Of a DNA stretch of 64,000 nucleotides, positions 53,942 through 63,123 are shown one piece after another (within the stretch, counting starts at the first letter, position 1; each line of letters begins with the position of its first letter). The stretch is from Candidatus Skiveiella danica. Its GTDB lineage: Bacteria > Pseudomonadota > Gammaproteobacteria > Burkholderiales > Burkholderiaceae_C. Below the pieces are notes generated by a model. That model made no database searches, was not told the DNA's origin, and saw only the letters and a list, made by a program, of their open reading frames with translations. The position numbers and the translations under genes are program-made. The DNA lies in assembly GCA_016721925.1 (NCBI GenBank), contig JADKHE010000005.1, positions 189,828 through 253,827 on the forward strand, written 5' to 3'.

Positions 53942-56647
53942 ATGTCAGCCATACCCGAGAACCCCGCCGGCTCCGCCCGTGTGGACGCGGACCAGCAGGA
54001 AACCCGCGAATGGATGGATGCCCTGAGCGCCGTGATCGAGGCCGAAGGCCCCGAGCGTGCCCACTACCTGCTGGAACAACTCCTGGAGCACGCCCGCCAG
54101 AGCAGCATCGACATGCCGTTCTCGGCCAATACCGGCTATGTGAACACCATCGAGACGGACCAGGAAGAGCGTTGCCCCGGCAACATCGAGATCGAGGAGC
54201 GCCTGCGCGCCTACATGCGCTGGAACGCGATGGCGATGGTGGTCAAGGCGAACCGGCACAACCCGGAAGACGGGGGCGACCTTGGCGGCCACATCGGTTC
54301 CTTTGCCTCGCTGGCCCACATGTTCGGCGCCGGCTTCAACCACTTCTGGCACGCCGAGAGTGAAAACCACGGGGGCGACTGCCTTTACATCCAGGGTCAT
54401 GTGTCACCGGGCGTGTACGCCCGCGCCTATCTGGAAGGCCGCCTGACCGAGGAGCAGTTGCTGAATTTCCGCCAGGAAGTCGATGGCAAGGGCCTGTCCA
54501 GCTACCCGCACCCCAAGCTGATGCCCGAGTTCTGGCAGTTCCCGACGGTCTCCATGGGCCTGGGCCCGCTGATGGCGATCTACCAGGCACGCTTCCTGAA
54601 GTACCTGCACGCGCGCGGCATCGCCAACACCGAAAACCGCAAGGTCTGGGTGTTCTGCGGCGACGGCGAGATGGACGAGGTGGAGAGCCTGGGCGCCATC
54701 GGCCTGGCGGCGCGCGAGAAGCTGGACAACCTGGTCTTCGTCATCAACTGCAACCTGCAGCGCCTGGACGGCCCGGTGCGCGGCAACGGCAAGATCATCC
54801 AGGAGCTCGAAGGCGAGTTCCGCGGTTCGGGCTGGAACGTGATCAAGCTGCTCTGGGGCAGCGAGTGGGATCCGCTGCTGGCGCGCGACAAGGACGGCGC
54901 GCTGCGCAAGCTGATGATGGACACGCTCGACGGCGACTACCAGTCCTTCAAGGCCAACGACGGCGCCTACGTGCGCAAGCACTTCTTCGGGCGCGACCCC
55001 AAGACGCTCGAAATGGTCGCCAAGATGAGCGATGCCGACATCTGGGCGCTACGCCGCGGCGGCCACGACCCGCAGAAGGTCTATGCCGCGTACCACAAGG
55101 CGGTGAACCACAAGGGACAGCCCACCGTGCTGCTGATCAAGACCGTCAAGGGTTTTGGCATGGGCAAGAGCGGCGAGGGCAAGAACAACGTGCACCAGAC
55201 CAAGAAGCTGACCGACGAGGACATCAAGATCTTCCGCGACCGCTTCAACATTCCCATTCCCGACAGCCAGCTGGCCGAGATCCCGTTCTACAAGCCGGCC
55301 GACGACACACCGGAAATGCGTTACCTGCACGAGCGCCGCAAGGCCTTGGGCGGCTACCTGCCACACCGTCGCACCAAGGCCGACGAAAGCTTTACGGTGC
55401 CCTCGCTGGAGATTTTCAAGAGCGTGATGGAGCCCACGGCCGAGGGCCGTGAGATTTCCACGACCCAGGCCTACGTGCGCTTCCTGACCCAGCTGCTGCG
55501 CGACCAGGCGCTGGGCCCGCGCGTGGTGCCCATCCTGGTGGATGAGGCCCGCACCTTCGGCATGGAAGGGCTGTTCCGCCAGATCGGCATCTACAACCCC
55601 GCAGGACAGCAGTACACCCCGGTCGACAAGGACCAGGTGATGTACTACAAGGAAGACACCAAGGGCCAGATCCTGCAGGAAGGCATCAACGAGGCCGGCG
55701 GCATGGCCAGCTGGATTGCTGCGGCCACCAGCTACAGCACCAGCAACCGCATCATGGTGCCGTTCTATGTGTACTACTCGATGTTCGGCTTCCAGCGCAT
55801 CGGCGACCTGGCCTGGGCGGCGGGCGACATGCAGGCGCGCGGTTTCCTGCTGGGCGGCACCTCCGGGCGCACCACGCTCAACGGCGAGGGCCTGCAGCAC
55901 GAAGACGGCCACAGCCACATCATGGCCGGCACCATCCCCAACTGCATCAGCTACGACCCGACCTTCGCGCACGAAGTCGGCGTGATCCTGCACCATGGCC
56001 TCAAGCGCATGGTCGAGAAGCAGGACAACGTCTTCTACTACCTGACGCTGCTCAACGAGAACTACGCCATGCCCGGTCTGACACCCGGCACCGAAGAGCA
56101 GATCATCAAGGGCATGTACCTCTGCAAGGAAGGCGCCAAGCTGACGCCGCGCGTGCAGCTGCTGGGCAGCGGCACCATCCTGCGCGAGTCGATCGCGGCG
56201 CAGGTGCTGCTGGAGAAGGACTGGGGCGTGGCCGCCAACGTCTGGAGCTGCCCAAGCTTCAACGAGCTCACCCGCGACGGCCAGGACGCCGACCGCTGGA
56301 ACCTGCTGCACCCGACCGAGGAGCAGCGTGTGCCCTTCGTCAGCCAACAACTGGCGGCCCACGCCGGCCCGGTCATCGCGTCCACCGACTACATGAAGGC
56401 CTACGCCGAGCAGATCCGCCCCTTCATCCCCAAGGGCCGCAGCTACCGCGTGCTGGGCACCGACGGCTTTGGCCGCAGCGACTTCCGCAGCAAGCTGCGC
56501 GAGCATTTCGAGGTCAACCGCCACTTCATCGTCGTCGCCGCCCTGCGCTCGCTGGCTGACGAGGGCACGATCCCCATGGCCAAGGTGGCCGAGGCCATCA
56601 AGAAGTACGGCATCAAGACCGACAAGATCAACCCGCTGTACGCCTGA
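53942..56647 (+). CDS. aceE: pyruvate dehydrogenase E1 component, homodimeric type
   Basis: 901 residues from the ATG at 53942, preceded by AAAAGGAGA; an upstream in-frame ATG at 53915 is unlikely. Thiamine diphosphate motif GDGEMDE...NCN (VFCGDGEMDEVESLG to FVINCNLQRLDGPVRGNGK), GHIGSFASLAHMFGAGFNHF at the active site, and C-terminal LGTDGFGRSD. It decarboxylates pyruvate and acetylates the lipoyl domain of AceF. First gene of aceE-aceF-Ntn-lpd. Confidence 0.95.
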   Translation: MSAIPENPAGSARVDADQQETREWMDALSAVIEAEGPERAHYLLEQLLEHARQSSIDMPFSANTGYVNTIETDQEERCPGNIEIEERLRAYMRWNAMAMVVKANRHNPEDGGDLGGHIGSFASLAHMFGAGFNHFWHAESENHGGDCLYIQGHVSPGVYARAYLEGRLTEEQLLNFRQEVDGKGLSSYPHPKLMPEFWQFPTVSMGLGPLMAIYQARFLKYLHARGIANTENRKVWVFCGDGEMDEVESLGAIGLAAREKLDNLVFVINCNLQRLDGPVRGNGKIIQELEGEFRGSGWNVIKLLWGSEWDPLLARDKDGALRKLMMDTLDGDYQSFKANDGAYVRKHFFGRDPKTLEMVAKMSDADIWALRRGGHDPQKVYAAYHKAVNHKGQPTVLLIKTVKGFGMGKSGEGKNNVHQTKKLTDEDIKIFRDRFNIPIPDSQLAEIPFYKPADDTPEMRYLHERRKALGGYLPHRRTKADESFTVPSLEIFKSVMEPTAEGREISTTQAYVRFLTQLLRDQALGPRVVPILVDEARTFGMEGLFRQIGIYNPAGQQYTPVDKDQVMYYKEDTKGQILQEGINEAGGMASWIAAATSYSTSNRIMVPFYVYYSMFGFQRIGDLAWAAGDMQARGFLLGGTSGRTTLNGEGLQHEDGHSHIMAGTIPNCISYDPTFAHEVGVILHHGLKRMVEKQDNVFYYLTLLNENYAMPGLTPGTEEQIIKGMYLCKEGAKLTPRVQLLGSGTILRESIAAQVLLEKDWGVAANVWSCPSFNELTRDGQDADRWNLLHPTEEQRVPFVSQQLAAHAGPVIASTDYMKAYAEQIRPFIPKGRSYRVLGTDGFGRSDFRSKLREHFEVNRHFIVVAALRSLADEGTIPMAKVAEAIKKYGIKTDKINPLYA

Positions 56648-56665
56648 CAACCTCCGGAGACACAC

Positions 56666-58334
56666 ATGGCATTGGTAGAAATAAAAGTCCCGGACATCGG
56701 GGACTTCGATGAAGTCGCCGTCATTGAACTGCTGGTCAAGCCTGGTGACACCGTCGCGGCCGAGCAAAGCCTCATCACGGTCGAGTCCGACAAGGCCTCG
56801 ATGGAGATTCCGTCCAGCGCGGCCGGCGTGGTGAAGGAACTGCGGGTCAAGCTGGGCGACAAGGTCAGCGAAGGCTCGGTGGTGCTGGTGCTGGAGGCCG
56901 CAGGGGCCGCCGCAGCGCCCGCTGCCCCGGTTTCAGAGCCAAAACAGGCACAACCCAGCGTCGGAAGGGTCACCGGCCGCTACGGAATCGGTAGCGGCTG
57001 CGGCGCCGGCGCCCGCCGCTGCCACCGGCCCGGTGGAGGTGCGGGTGCCCGACATCGGCGACTTCAAGGACGTTGCGGTGATCGAGGTGTTCGTCAAGCC
57101 CGGCGACACCGTCAAGCTGGAGCAGAGCCTGATCACGGTGGAGTCGGACAAGGCGTCGATGGAAATCCCGTCGTCGGCCGCCGGCGTGGTGCGCGAGCTG
57201 AAGGTCAAGCTCGGCGACACGGTGAACATCGGCGATCTGCTGGCCATTCTGGAAGGCACCGGGGGCGCGGTCGCACCGGCCGCGGCTGCCGCGGCGCCGG
57301 TGCCGGCCGCCACCGCAGCGACCCCCGCAGTGGCTGCACCGGCCGCGCCATCCGCTGCTGCTGTGCCCGCCCACAACCCCACCGGCGCGCCGGTGGGGCT
57401 GCCGCATGCATCGCCCTCGGTGCGCAAGTTCGCGCGCGAACTGGGCGTGCCGCTGAACGAGGTCAAAGGCAGCGGGCCCAAGGGCCGCATCACCGAAGCC
57501 GACGTGCTGGCCTTCACCCGGTCGGTGATGGCGGGTGCCACGCAGACCCAGGCCCAGGCGGCCAAGGCGCCCGCAGCACCGGCCGGCGGCGGCGGGTCCG
57601 AGCTGGGGCTGATCCCCTGGCCCAAGGTCGACTTCACCAAGTTCGGCCCCGTCGAGCGCAAGGAGCTGTCGCGCATCAAGAAGATCAGCGGCGCCAACCT
57701 GCTGCGCAACGCGATCATGATTCCGGCCGTCACCAACCATGACGACGCCGACATCACCGACCTGGAAGCCTTCCGCGTGGCGACCAACAAGGAGAACGAG
57801 AAGTCCGGCGTCAAGGTGACGATGCTGGCCTTCCTGATCAAGGCCTGCGTGGCGGCGCTGAAGAAGTACCCCGAGTTCAACAGCTCGCTGGACGGCGACG
57901 CCCTGATCTACAAGCAGTACTTCCACATCGGCTTTGCGGCCGACACGCCCAACGGCCTGGTGGTGCCGGTGATCAAGGATGCCGACAAGAAGGGCATCCT
58001 GCAGATCAGCCAGGAAATGGGCGAGCTGGCCAAGAAGGCGCGCGACGGCAAGCTGACGCCGGCCGAGATGTCGGGCGCCTGCTTCACCATCTCCAGCCTG
58101 GGCGGCATTGGCGGGCGCTACTTCACGCCCATCATCAATGCGCCCGAGGTGGCGATCCTGGGCGTGTGCAAGTCCACCATCGAGCCGGTGTGGGACGGCA
58201 AGGCCTTCCAGCCGCGCCTGATGCTGCCGCTGAGCCTGACCTGGGACCACCGCGTGATCGACGGTGCCGCGGCCGCGCGCTTCAACGTCTACCTCGGCCA
58301 GATCCTGGGCGACTTCCGCCGGGTTCTGTTGTGA
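56666..58334 (+). CDS. aceF: pyruvate dehydrogenase E2 (dihydrolipoamide acetyltransferase), frameshifted in the first linker
   Basis: Two lipoyl domains (first lipoyl Lys43 in ESDKASMEIP, second in the segment from about 57033), an Ala/Pro linker, the E1/E3-binding domain (ASPSVRKFARELGVPLNEVKG) and the catalytic domain ending LTWDHRVIDGAAAARF. The first domain is in one frame; the rest is in the frame from 57033. Comparison with the lpd linker (GTC then GTT GCG TCA) shows one extra G at about 56962 (GTC G GAA GGG TCA). The two frames join smoothly if it is removed, so an error is more likely than loss of an essential gene. The site falls inside a dispersed-repeat copy. Confidence 0.92.
56954..56996 (+). 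repeat. copy of the dispersed repeat inside the aceF linker
   Basis: CCCAGCGTCGGAAGGGTCA at the left and the inverted GCTACGGAATCGGTAGC at the right. It is in the coding sequence of the flexible linker between lipoyl domains and coincides with the frameshift. Confidence 0.55.
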
Positions 58335-58915
58335 CGACGGTCGTTGTCGTCAAGAAGGCGGGCCAGGTGGCGATTGCTGCCGACACGCTGGTGACCTTTG
58401 GCGACACGCGCCTGTCGCACCGCCACGAGGCCAACAGCAAGCTGTTCAAGGTGGACACGCCCACCGGCCCGAGCTGGGTCGGCATGGCGGGCACCGTGGC
58501 GCATTTCCCCGTGCTGCGCAAGGCCATGAACGCGCTGCCGAAAGACCAGCTGCTGCTGGGCAGCCGCGACGAGGTGTTCGACACTTTCGTCAAGCTGCAC
58601 CCGCTGCTGAAGGAGAGCTTCTTCCTTCAGACCAAGGAAGACGACAACGACCCCTACGAGTCGAGCCAGTTCAGCGTGGTGATTGCCAACGCCAGCGGCA
58701 TCTTCGGCCTGTACAGCTATCGAGAGGTGTTCGAGTTCAAGGAGTTCTGGGGCATCGGCTCCGGACGCGGCTTTGCGCTCGGGGCCATGCACGCCGTCTG
58801 GGACAAGGCCCGGACCGCCCGCGAGGTGGCGCTGGCCGGCATCCATGCGGGCTGCGAGTTCGACCGCAGTTCGGCCGGACCGGTGGACATTTACACGATC
58901 AAACTGAAAACATGA
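58331..58915 (+). CDS. HslV/proteasome-like Ntn hydrolase within the pdh operon
   Basis: 194 residues from a GTG that overlaps the aceF stop (GTGA). Proteasome-type start: after Met removal the chain begins TTVVVVKK, as in HslV (TT...), followed by IAADTLVTFGDT and FKV...GMAGTVAHFPVL. Further motifs include VIANASGIFGLYSY and GIGSGRGFALGAM. It is not the canonical hslV, as no hslU is present and the neighbours are aceF and lpd. Predicted self-activating Thr hydrolase or protease of unknown substrate, coupled in translation to pyruvate dehydrogenase. Confidence 0.8.
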   Translation: MTTVVVVKKAGQVAIAADTLVTFGDTRLSHRHEANSKLFKVDTPTGPSWVGMAGTVAHFPVLRKAMNALPKDQLLLGSRDEVFDTFVKLHPLLKESFFLQTKEDDNDPYESSQFSVVIANASGIFGLYSYREVFEFKEFWGIGSGRGFALGAMHAVWDKARTAREVALAGIHAGCEFDRSSAGPVDIYTIKLKT

Positions 58916-58952
58916 AAGCAGGGCGCGCGCCGCCCGCATCTGGAGACACACC

Positions 58953-60812
58953 ATGAGCCTGATTGAAATCAAAGTGCCGGACATCGGCGATTTTTCCGAG
59001 GTGGCGGTCATCGAGCTGCTGGTCAAGCCCGGCGACACCATCAAGGCCGAGCAGAGCCTGATCACCGTGGAGTCCGACAAGGCGTCGATGGAGATTCCGT
59101 CCAGCCATGCCGGCGTGGTCAAGGAGCTGAAGGTCAAGCTCGGCGACAAGGTGGCCGAAGGCTCGGTCGTCCTGCTGCTGGAGGCCTCGGGCGCCGCATC
59201 GGCGGCCCCGGCAGCCCCCGCAGCCCCTGTTTCGGAACAAAAACAGCCAAACCCCGGCGTCGTTGCGTCACCAGGCGCTATCAATGTTGAAGCGTCTCCA
59301 GCGCCGGTCGCGACCGCCTTCGGCGGCGCAGCGGACCTGGAGTGCGACGTGCTGGTGCTCGGCGGCGGCCCTGGCGGCTACTCGGCGGCGTTCCGCGCGG
59401 CGGACCTGGGCCTGAAAGTCGTGATCGTCGAACGCTACGCCACGCTGGGCGGCGTCTGCCTGAACGTGGGCTGCATCCCGTCCAAGGCGCTGCTGCACGT
59501 GGCCGCCGTGATGGACGAGGTCAGCCACCTGGGTGACCTGGGCGTGGACTTTGGTGCGCCGGTGGTCAACATCGACAAGCTGCGCGGCCACAAGGAAAAG
59601 GTCATCGGCAAGCTCACCGGCGGCCTGGCCGCCATGGCCAAGATGCGCAAGGTGACCACCGTGCGCGGCTACGGCCATTTCGTCGGCACCAACCACGTCG
59701 AGGTGGAAGAAACCACCGGCACCGGGCAGGAGAAGACCGGCACCAAGAAGGTGGTGGCCTTCAAGCGCGCCATCATCGCCGCCGGCAGCCAGGCCGTGCG
59801 CCTGCCCTTCATGCCCGAAGACCCGCGCGTGGTGGACAGCACCGGCGCGCTGGCCTTGAAAGAAGTACCCAAGCGCATGCTGATCCTGGGCGGCGGCATC
59901 ATCGGCCTGGAGATGGGCACCGTCTACAGCACGCTGGGCGCGCGCCTGGACGTGGTGGAAATGCTCGACGGCCTGATGCAGGGCGCCGACCGCGACCTCG
60001 TCAAGATCTGGCAGAAGATGAACGCCAAGCGCTTCGACAACATCATGCTCAAGACCAAGACCGTGGGCGCCAAGGCCACGCCCGAAGGCATCGAGGTCAC
60101 GTTTGCACCAGCCGAGGAGGGTGGCACCGCTCCCGCGCCGCAGACCTACGACCTGGTGCTGCAGGCCGTGGGCCGCACCCCCAACGGCAAGAAGATCGCC
60201 GCCGAGAAAGCCGGCGTGGCCGTGACGGAGCGTGGCTTCATCAACGTGGACATCCAGATGCGCACCAACGTGCCGCACATCTTCGCCATCGGCGACATCG
60301 TCGGCCAGCCCATGCTGGCGCACAAGGCGGTCCATGAGGCGCATGTGGCCGCCGAAGTGATTGCCGGTGAACTGCAAGGCAACAAGGAACTGGCATCCGC
60401 CGCCTTCAACGCCCGGGTGATCCCCAGCGTGGCCTACACCGATCCCGAAGTCGCCTGGGTGGGCCTGACCGAAGACCAGGCCAAGGCGCAAGGCATCAAG
60501 GTGAAGAAGGGCATGTTCCCCTGGACCGCCTCGGGCCGCGCCATTGCCAACGGCCGCGACGAAGGCGTCACCAAGCTCTTGTTTGACGATTCACCCGAAG
60601 CTCATGGCCACGGCAAGATCCTGGGCGGCGGCATGGTTGGCACGCACGCGGGTGACATGATTGGCGAAGTTGCCCTGGCGATTGAGATGGGTGCGGACGC
60701 GGTGGACATCGGCAAGACGATTCATCCGCATCCGACGTTGGGGGAAAGCATCGGTATGGCGGCGGAAGTGGCGCATGGCAGCTGCACGGATGTGCCGCCA
60801 GCGCGGAAGTAA
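58953..60812 (+). CDS. lpdA: dihydrolipoyl dehydrogenase with N-terminal lipoyl domain (E3)
   Basis: 619 residues, longer than standard E3 because of an N-terminal lipoyl domain (Lys43 in ESDKASMEIP) and a linker of about 40 residues. The E3 core has FAD-binding VLGGGPGGYSAA, redox disulfide Cys169/Cys174 in GGVCLNVGCIPSK, NAD-binding LGGGIIGLEMG and C-terminal IHPHPTLGESIGMA (His-Glu). It reoxidises dihydrolipoamide of AceF. Ends the operon before a strong terminator. Confidence 0.95.
   Translation: MSLIEIKVPDIGDFSEVAVIELLVKPGDTIKAEQSLITVESDKASMEIPSSHAGVVKELKVKLGDKVAEGSVVLLLEASGAASAAPAAPAAPVSEQKQPNPGVVASPGAINVEASPAPVATAFGGAADLECDVLVLGGGPGGYSAAFRAADLGLKVVIVERYATLGGVCLNVGCIPSKALLHVAAVMDEVSHLGDLGVDFGAPVVNIDKLRGHKEKVIGKLTGGLAAMAKMRKVTTVRGYGHFVGTNHVEVEETTGTGQEKTGTKKVVAFKRAIIAAGSQAVRLPFMPEDPRVVDSTGALALKEVPKRMLILGGGIIGLEMGTVYSTLGARLDVVEMLDGLMQGADRDLVKIWQKMNAKRFDNIMLKTKTVGAKATPEGIEVTFAPAEEGGTAPAPQTYDLVLQAVGRTPNGKKIAAEKAGVAVTERGFINVDIQMRTNVPHIFAIGDIVGQPMLAHKAVHEAHVAAEVIAGELQGNKELASAAFNARVIPSVAYTDPEVAWVGLTEDQAKAQGIKVKKGMFPWTASGRAIANGRDEGVTKLLFDDSPEAHGHGKILGGGMVGTHAGDMIGEVALAIEMGADAVDIGKTIHPHPTLGESIGMAAEVAHGSCTDVPPARK
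59253..59294 (+). repeat. copy of the dispersed repeat inside the lpdA linker
   Basis: CCCGGCGTCGTTGCGTCAC at the left and GCTATCAATGTTGAAGC at the right, at the position equivalent to the aceF copy. Shared ancestry of the two linkers cannot be excluded. Confidence 0.45.
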
Positions 60813-60837
60813 ACCGACCTGACGCGTCAAACCTTCA

Positions 60838-60868
60838 AGCCCGAACTGGCAACAGTTCGGGCTTTTTG
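60838..60868 (+). terminator. rho-independent terminator of the pyruvate dehydrogenase operon
   Basis: CCCGAACTG (60840-60848), loop GCAA, CAGTTCGGG (60853-60861), then CTTTTTGC. A nine-base-pair perfect stem. Confidence 0.92.
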
Positions 60869-60908
60869 CTGTCTGGCGGCTCGGCAATATTTGTTGTGGA
60901 GGTAATAA

Positions 60909-60924
60909 CTGTATAAATGTACAG
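60909..60924. promoter_or_regulatory. LexA (SOS) box
   Basis: CTGTATAAATGTACAG fits the CTGT-N8-ACAG LexA operator exactly and is flanked by AA/TT, giving a longer symmetric site. It lies just before the IS91-family transposase gene and after the lpdA terminator. No SOS gene follows, so it may be an operator stranded by the insertion, or it may regulate the transposase. Confidence 0.65.
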
Positions 60925-60926
60925 TT

Positions 60927-62609
60927 ATGTGCCCTATGCCACGCCCATCAAGGCGTTGCACCATGCACACGTCTACAGCTCAGTCGCACGCAAGGCCACA
61001 ATCGCACCACCATGCGGGCCGCAGCGCGGCTGCCGCCGCCCCAGCTGCAGCAGTAGCCAAACCCAAACTCTTCAACCCGCGCCACCCCGAGCGCACGCTG
61101 CTCTACCAAACCATAGCAGAACACTTCGAGACTTGGCATGAGCTGGCCAGTGCAGGCCAGTTCGACGGCCAGGGCGACCATCACACCCCTAAGTCTTATG
61201 TTCGCCAAGCCTTTCGTAAGTATCTGGAGTGCGGCATCTTCGCCCACGGCTTTGCCCGGGCGTGGTGTGACGATTGTGGTCACGACTATTTTGTCGCCTT
61301 CTCCTGCAAAGGCCGGGGTGTCTGCCCCTCGTGCAACACCCGGCGCATGGTGGAAACGGCGGCGCACCTCACGGACCACGTCTTTCCTCGCCTGCCGGTG
61401 CGCCAGTGGGTGCTGTCGGTTCCGAAGCGGCTACGCTACTTTATGCAGCGCGACGGGCCAGTGCTCAACATGGTGCTGCGCATCTTCCTGCGCGTTATTG
61501 CGCAAAGCCAATCTGCCAATTGCCCCGGTGCAGCGGACGTGAACAATGCTGCCCTGCACATCGGCGCTGTGGCCTTTATCCACCGGTTCGGCTCCAGCCT
61601 GAACGAGCATGTGCACTTCCACGTCTGCGTGGTCGATGGGGTGTTTGAGCAAGTGCCGGGCGAGGGCGATGCCGATGCCCAGGAGGCAGCCATCCCGGCG
61701 GGCGTGCTTTTCCACCCGGCCACAGGCGTGGATGCGGATGCCGTAGCCCAGGTGCAAGCTACCTTGCGCAAACGCATCCTGCGCGCCTTCGTGGGCCGGG
61801 GCCTGCTGGAGAGCTGTGACGCCAAAGACATGCTGGCCTACCAGCATAGCGGCTTTTCGGTCGATGCCGGGGTGTGCATCGAAGCGCACGACCGCGCAGC
61901 CCTGGAACGCCTGCTGCGCTACTGCGCCCGCCCACCCTTTGCCATGGAACGTCTGCGCAAAGAGGGCGCTGCGCTGGTGTACCGCTGTGCCAAGCAGCGC
62001 AGCGAGCCCACCAGCGACAAGCGCGGTGCCAAGGCAGATGAGCTGACCCTCACGCCACTGGAGCTGATCGACCGCATTGCCGCCCTGGTGCCACCACCGC
62101 GCACCCACCGGCACCGCTACTTTGGTGTGCTGGCACCGAACTCGCCGCTCAGGGCTGCGGCGGTGGCGCTGGCGACACCGCAACAACCGATCAAGCAAGT
62201 CGTGGTGCAGACCGAGCCAGCCGCCACGGGCGAGGGCGTGCCTGCAGTGGCACCGCTGGGCCACGCGATCCCACCCACGCCCGAACCTGCGCCACCCAAG
62301 CGCGCACCGGCACACTACCTGTGGGCGGTGTTGATCGCCCGTATTTACGAAGTGTTCCCGCTGCTGTGCCCAATCTGCGGTGGTCAGATGCGCCTGATCG
62401 CGTTCATTACCGAGGGCACGCAGATCAGGCGGATTCTGGATCACATCGGCGTCGACTCAGAACCTCCGCAAATTTCCCCGGCACGCGGACCGCCGTTGTG
62501 GGATGACTGCGATGCGCATGTCGGTGAGGGTATCGAAGTCGAGCCAGACTGGGATCTGGCGGCACAACCCGCACCCGACTACGAAGTGGACCAGCGCGTC
62601 AATTGGTAA
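60927..62609 (+). CDS. IS91-family HUH transposase
   Basis: 560 residues from 60927; a start at 60963 (MHTSTAQSHARP) is also possible. N-terminal zinc-binding domain (WCDDCGHDYFVAFSCKGRGVCPSCNTRRM), a Y2-type relaxase-like core with HUH motif HVHFHV in SLNEHVHFHVCVVDG, and the C-terminal YLWAVLIARIYEVFPLLCPICGG typical of IS91/IS801/ISCR relatives. The candidate catalytic Tyr lies in DMLAYQHSGF. It mediates single-strand rolling-circle transposition. Confidence 0.9.
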   Translation: MCPMPRPSRRCTMHTSTAQSHARPQSHHHAGRSAAAAAPAAAVAKPKLFNPRHPERTLLYQTIAEHFETWHELASAGQFDGQGDHHTPKSYVRQAFRKYLECGIFAHGFARAWCDDCGHDYFVAFSCKGRGVCPSCNTRRMVETAAHLTDHVFPRLPVRQWVLSVPKRLRYFMQRDGPVLNMVLRIFLRVIAQSQSANCPGAADVNNAALHIGAVAFIHRFGSSLNEHVHFHVCVVDGVFEQVPGEGDADAQEAAIPAGVLFHPATGVDADAVAQVQATLRKRILRAFVGRGLLESCDAKDMLAYQHSGFSVDAGVCIEAHDRAALERLLRYCARPPFAMERLRKEGAALVYRCAKQRSEPTSDKRGAKADELTLTPLELIDRIAALVPPPRTHRHRYFGVLAPNSPLRAAAVALATPQQPIKQVVVQTEPAATGEGVPAVAPLGHAIPPTPEPAPPKRAPAHYLWAVLIARIYEVFPLLCPICGGQMRLIAFITEGTQIRRILDHIGVDSEPPQISPARGPPLWDDCDAHVGEGIEVEPDWDLAAQPAPDYEVDQRVNW

Positions 62610-62784
62610 CTGAGCAAGACGGCGGCATCAATCGCTGCGGGGAGTCGCTGCGTGCGCGCCAGCCCAAAATGCGTATAGCTTCCCAAGCTCTCGCGATTGA
62701 GCGACAAGCGAGCGCTCAATCTGCCTTGGTCTGCCTTGGCCGACGTGTTTCGAAGCCAAAGACTCGTGCCATACTTGGCCTCAT

Positions 62785-62804
62785 GCGGTTGAATTTCCTA
62801 TCCG
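62785..62804 (+). other. candidate oriIS of the IS91-family element
   Basis: GCGGTTGAATTTCCTATCCG closely resembles the ISCR/IS91 origin core as I recall it (GCGTTTGAACTTCCTATACG). It lies downstream of the transposase, where oriIS is expected. Confidence 0.6.
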
Positions 62805-62859
62805 TGTATCGGTCATTTTGAAGGCGTTAAAAGATCCGGGGCCGCTCCTCCGCGACTTA

Positions 62860-63115
62860 TTTGGAAAAAAAGACGAGAGGGGGGGGGGGGGAGGCCCGGC
62901 CCGGTCGGAAAAAAAAAAGGGGGCGCGCCAAGAAAAAAAGGAGGGGGAGAAAAAAGAAAAGAAAAAAAAAGAAAAAAAAAAAAAAAAAGCGCGGGGCGGA
63001 GGGGGGGGCCCCGGGGTTCCCCCCGCCACCGTGGCATTTGGCCACGCCTTCCCTCAGAGAATGGGAAGTCCCGCCACCCGGTTGGGGTTTTCGGGGTTTT
63101 TGAGGGTTATTTAAT
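62860..63115. other. homopolymer-rich assembly junction
   Basis: Long G runs (62880-62893), alternating A and G runs (62910-62990) with stretches of more than ten A, then G/C runs (62995-63020). The open frames here are Lys/Gly/Arg low complexity and not credible. Downstream composition switches from about two-thirds GC to AT-rich. Confidence 0.8.
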
Positions 63116-63123
63116 ACACAGGA

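Larger units (their letters stand above)
60870..62810 (+). mobile_element. IS91-family (rolling-circle) insertion sequence
   Basis: One HUH transposase gene, with a candidate oriIS about 175 bases beyond its stop. The left end (terIS) is not identified precisely and could lie on either side of the SOS box. Between the stop and oriIS there is no gene that I can support. No inverted terminal repeats, as expected for this family. Confidence 0.75.

Noticed and set aside
62813..63114. Several Lys/Gly/Arg/Phe-rich open frames in the A/G homopolymer region
   Set aside because: Made only of homopolymer codons at an assembly junction; no credible protein.
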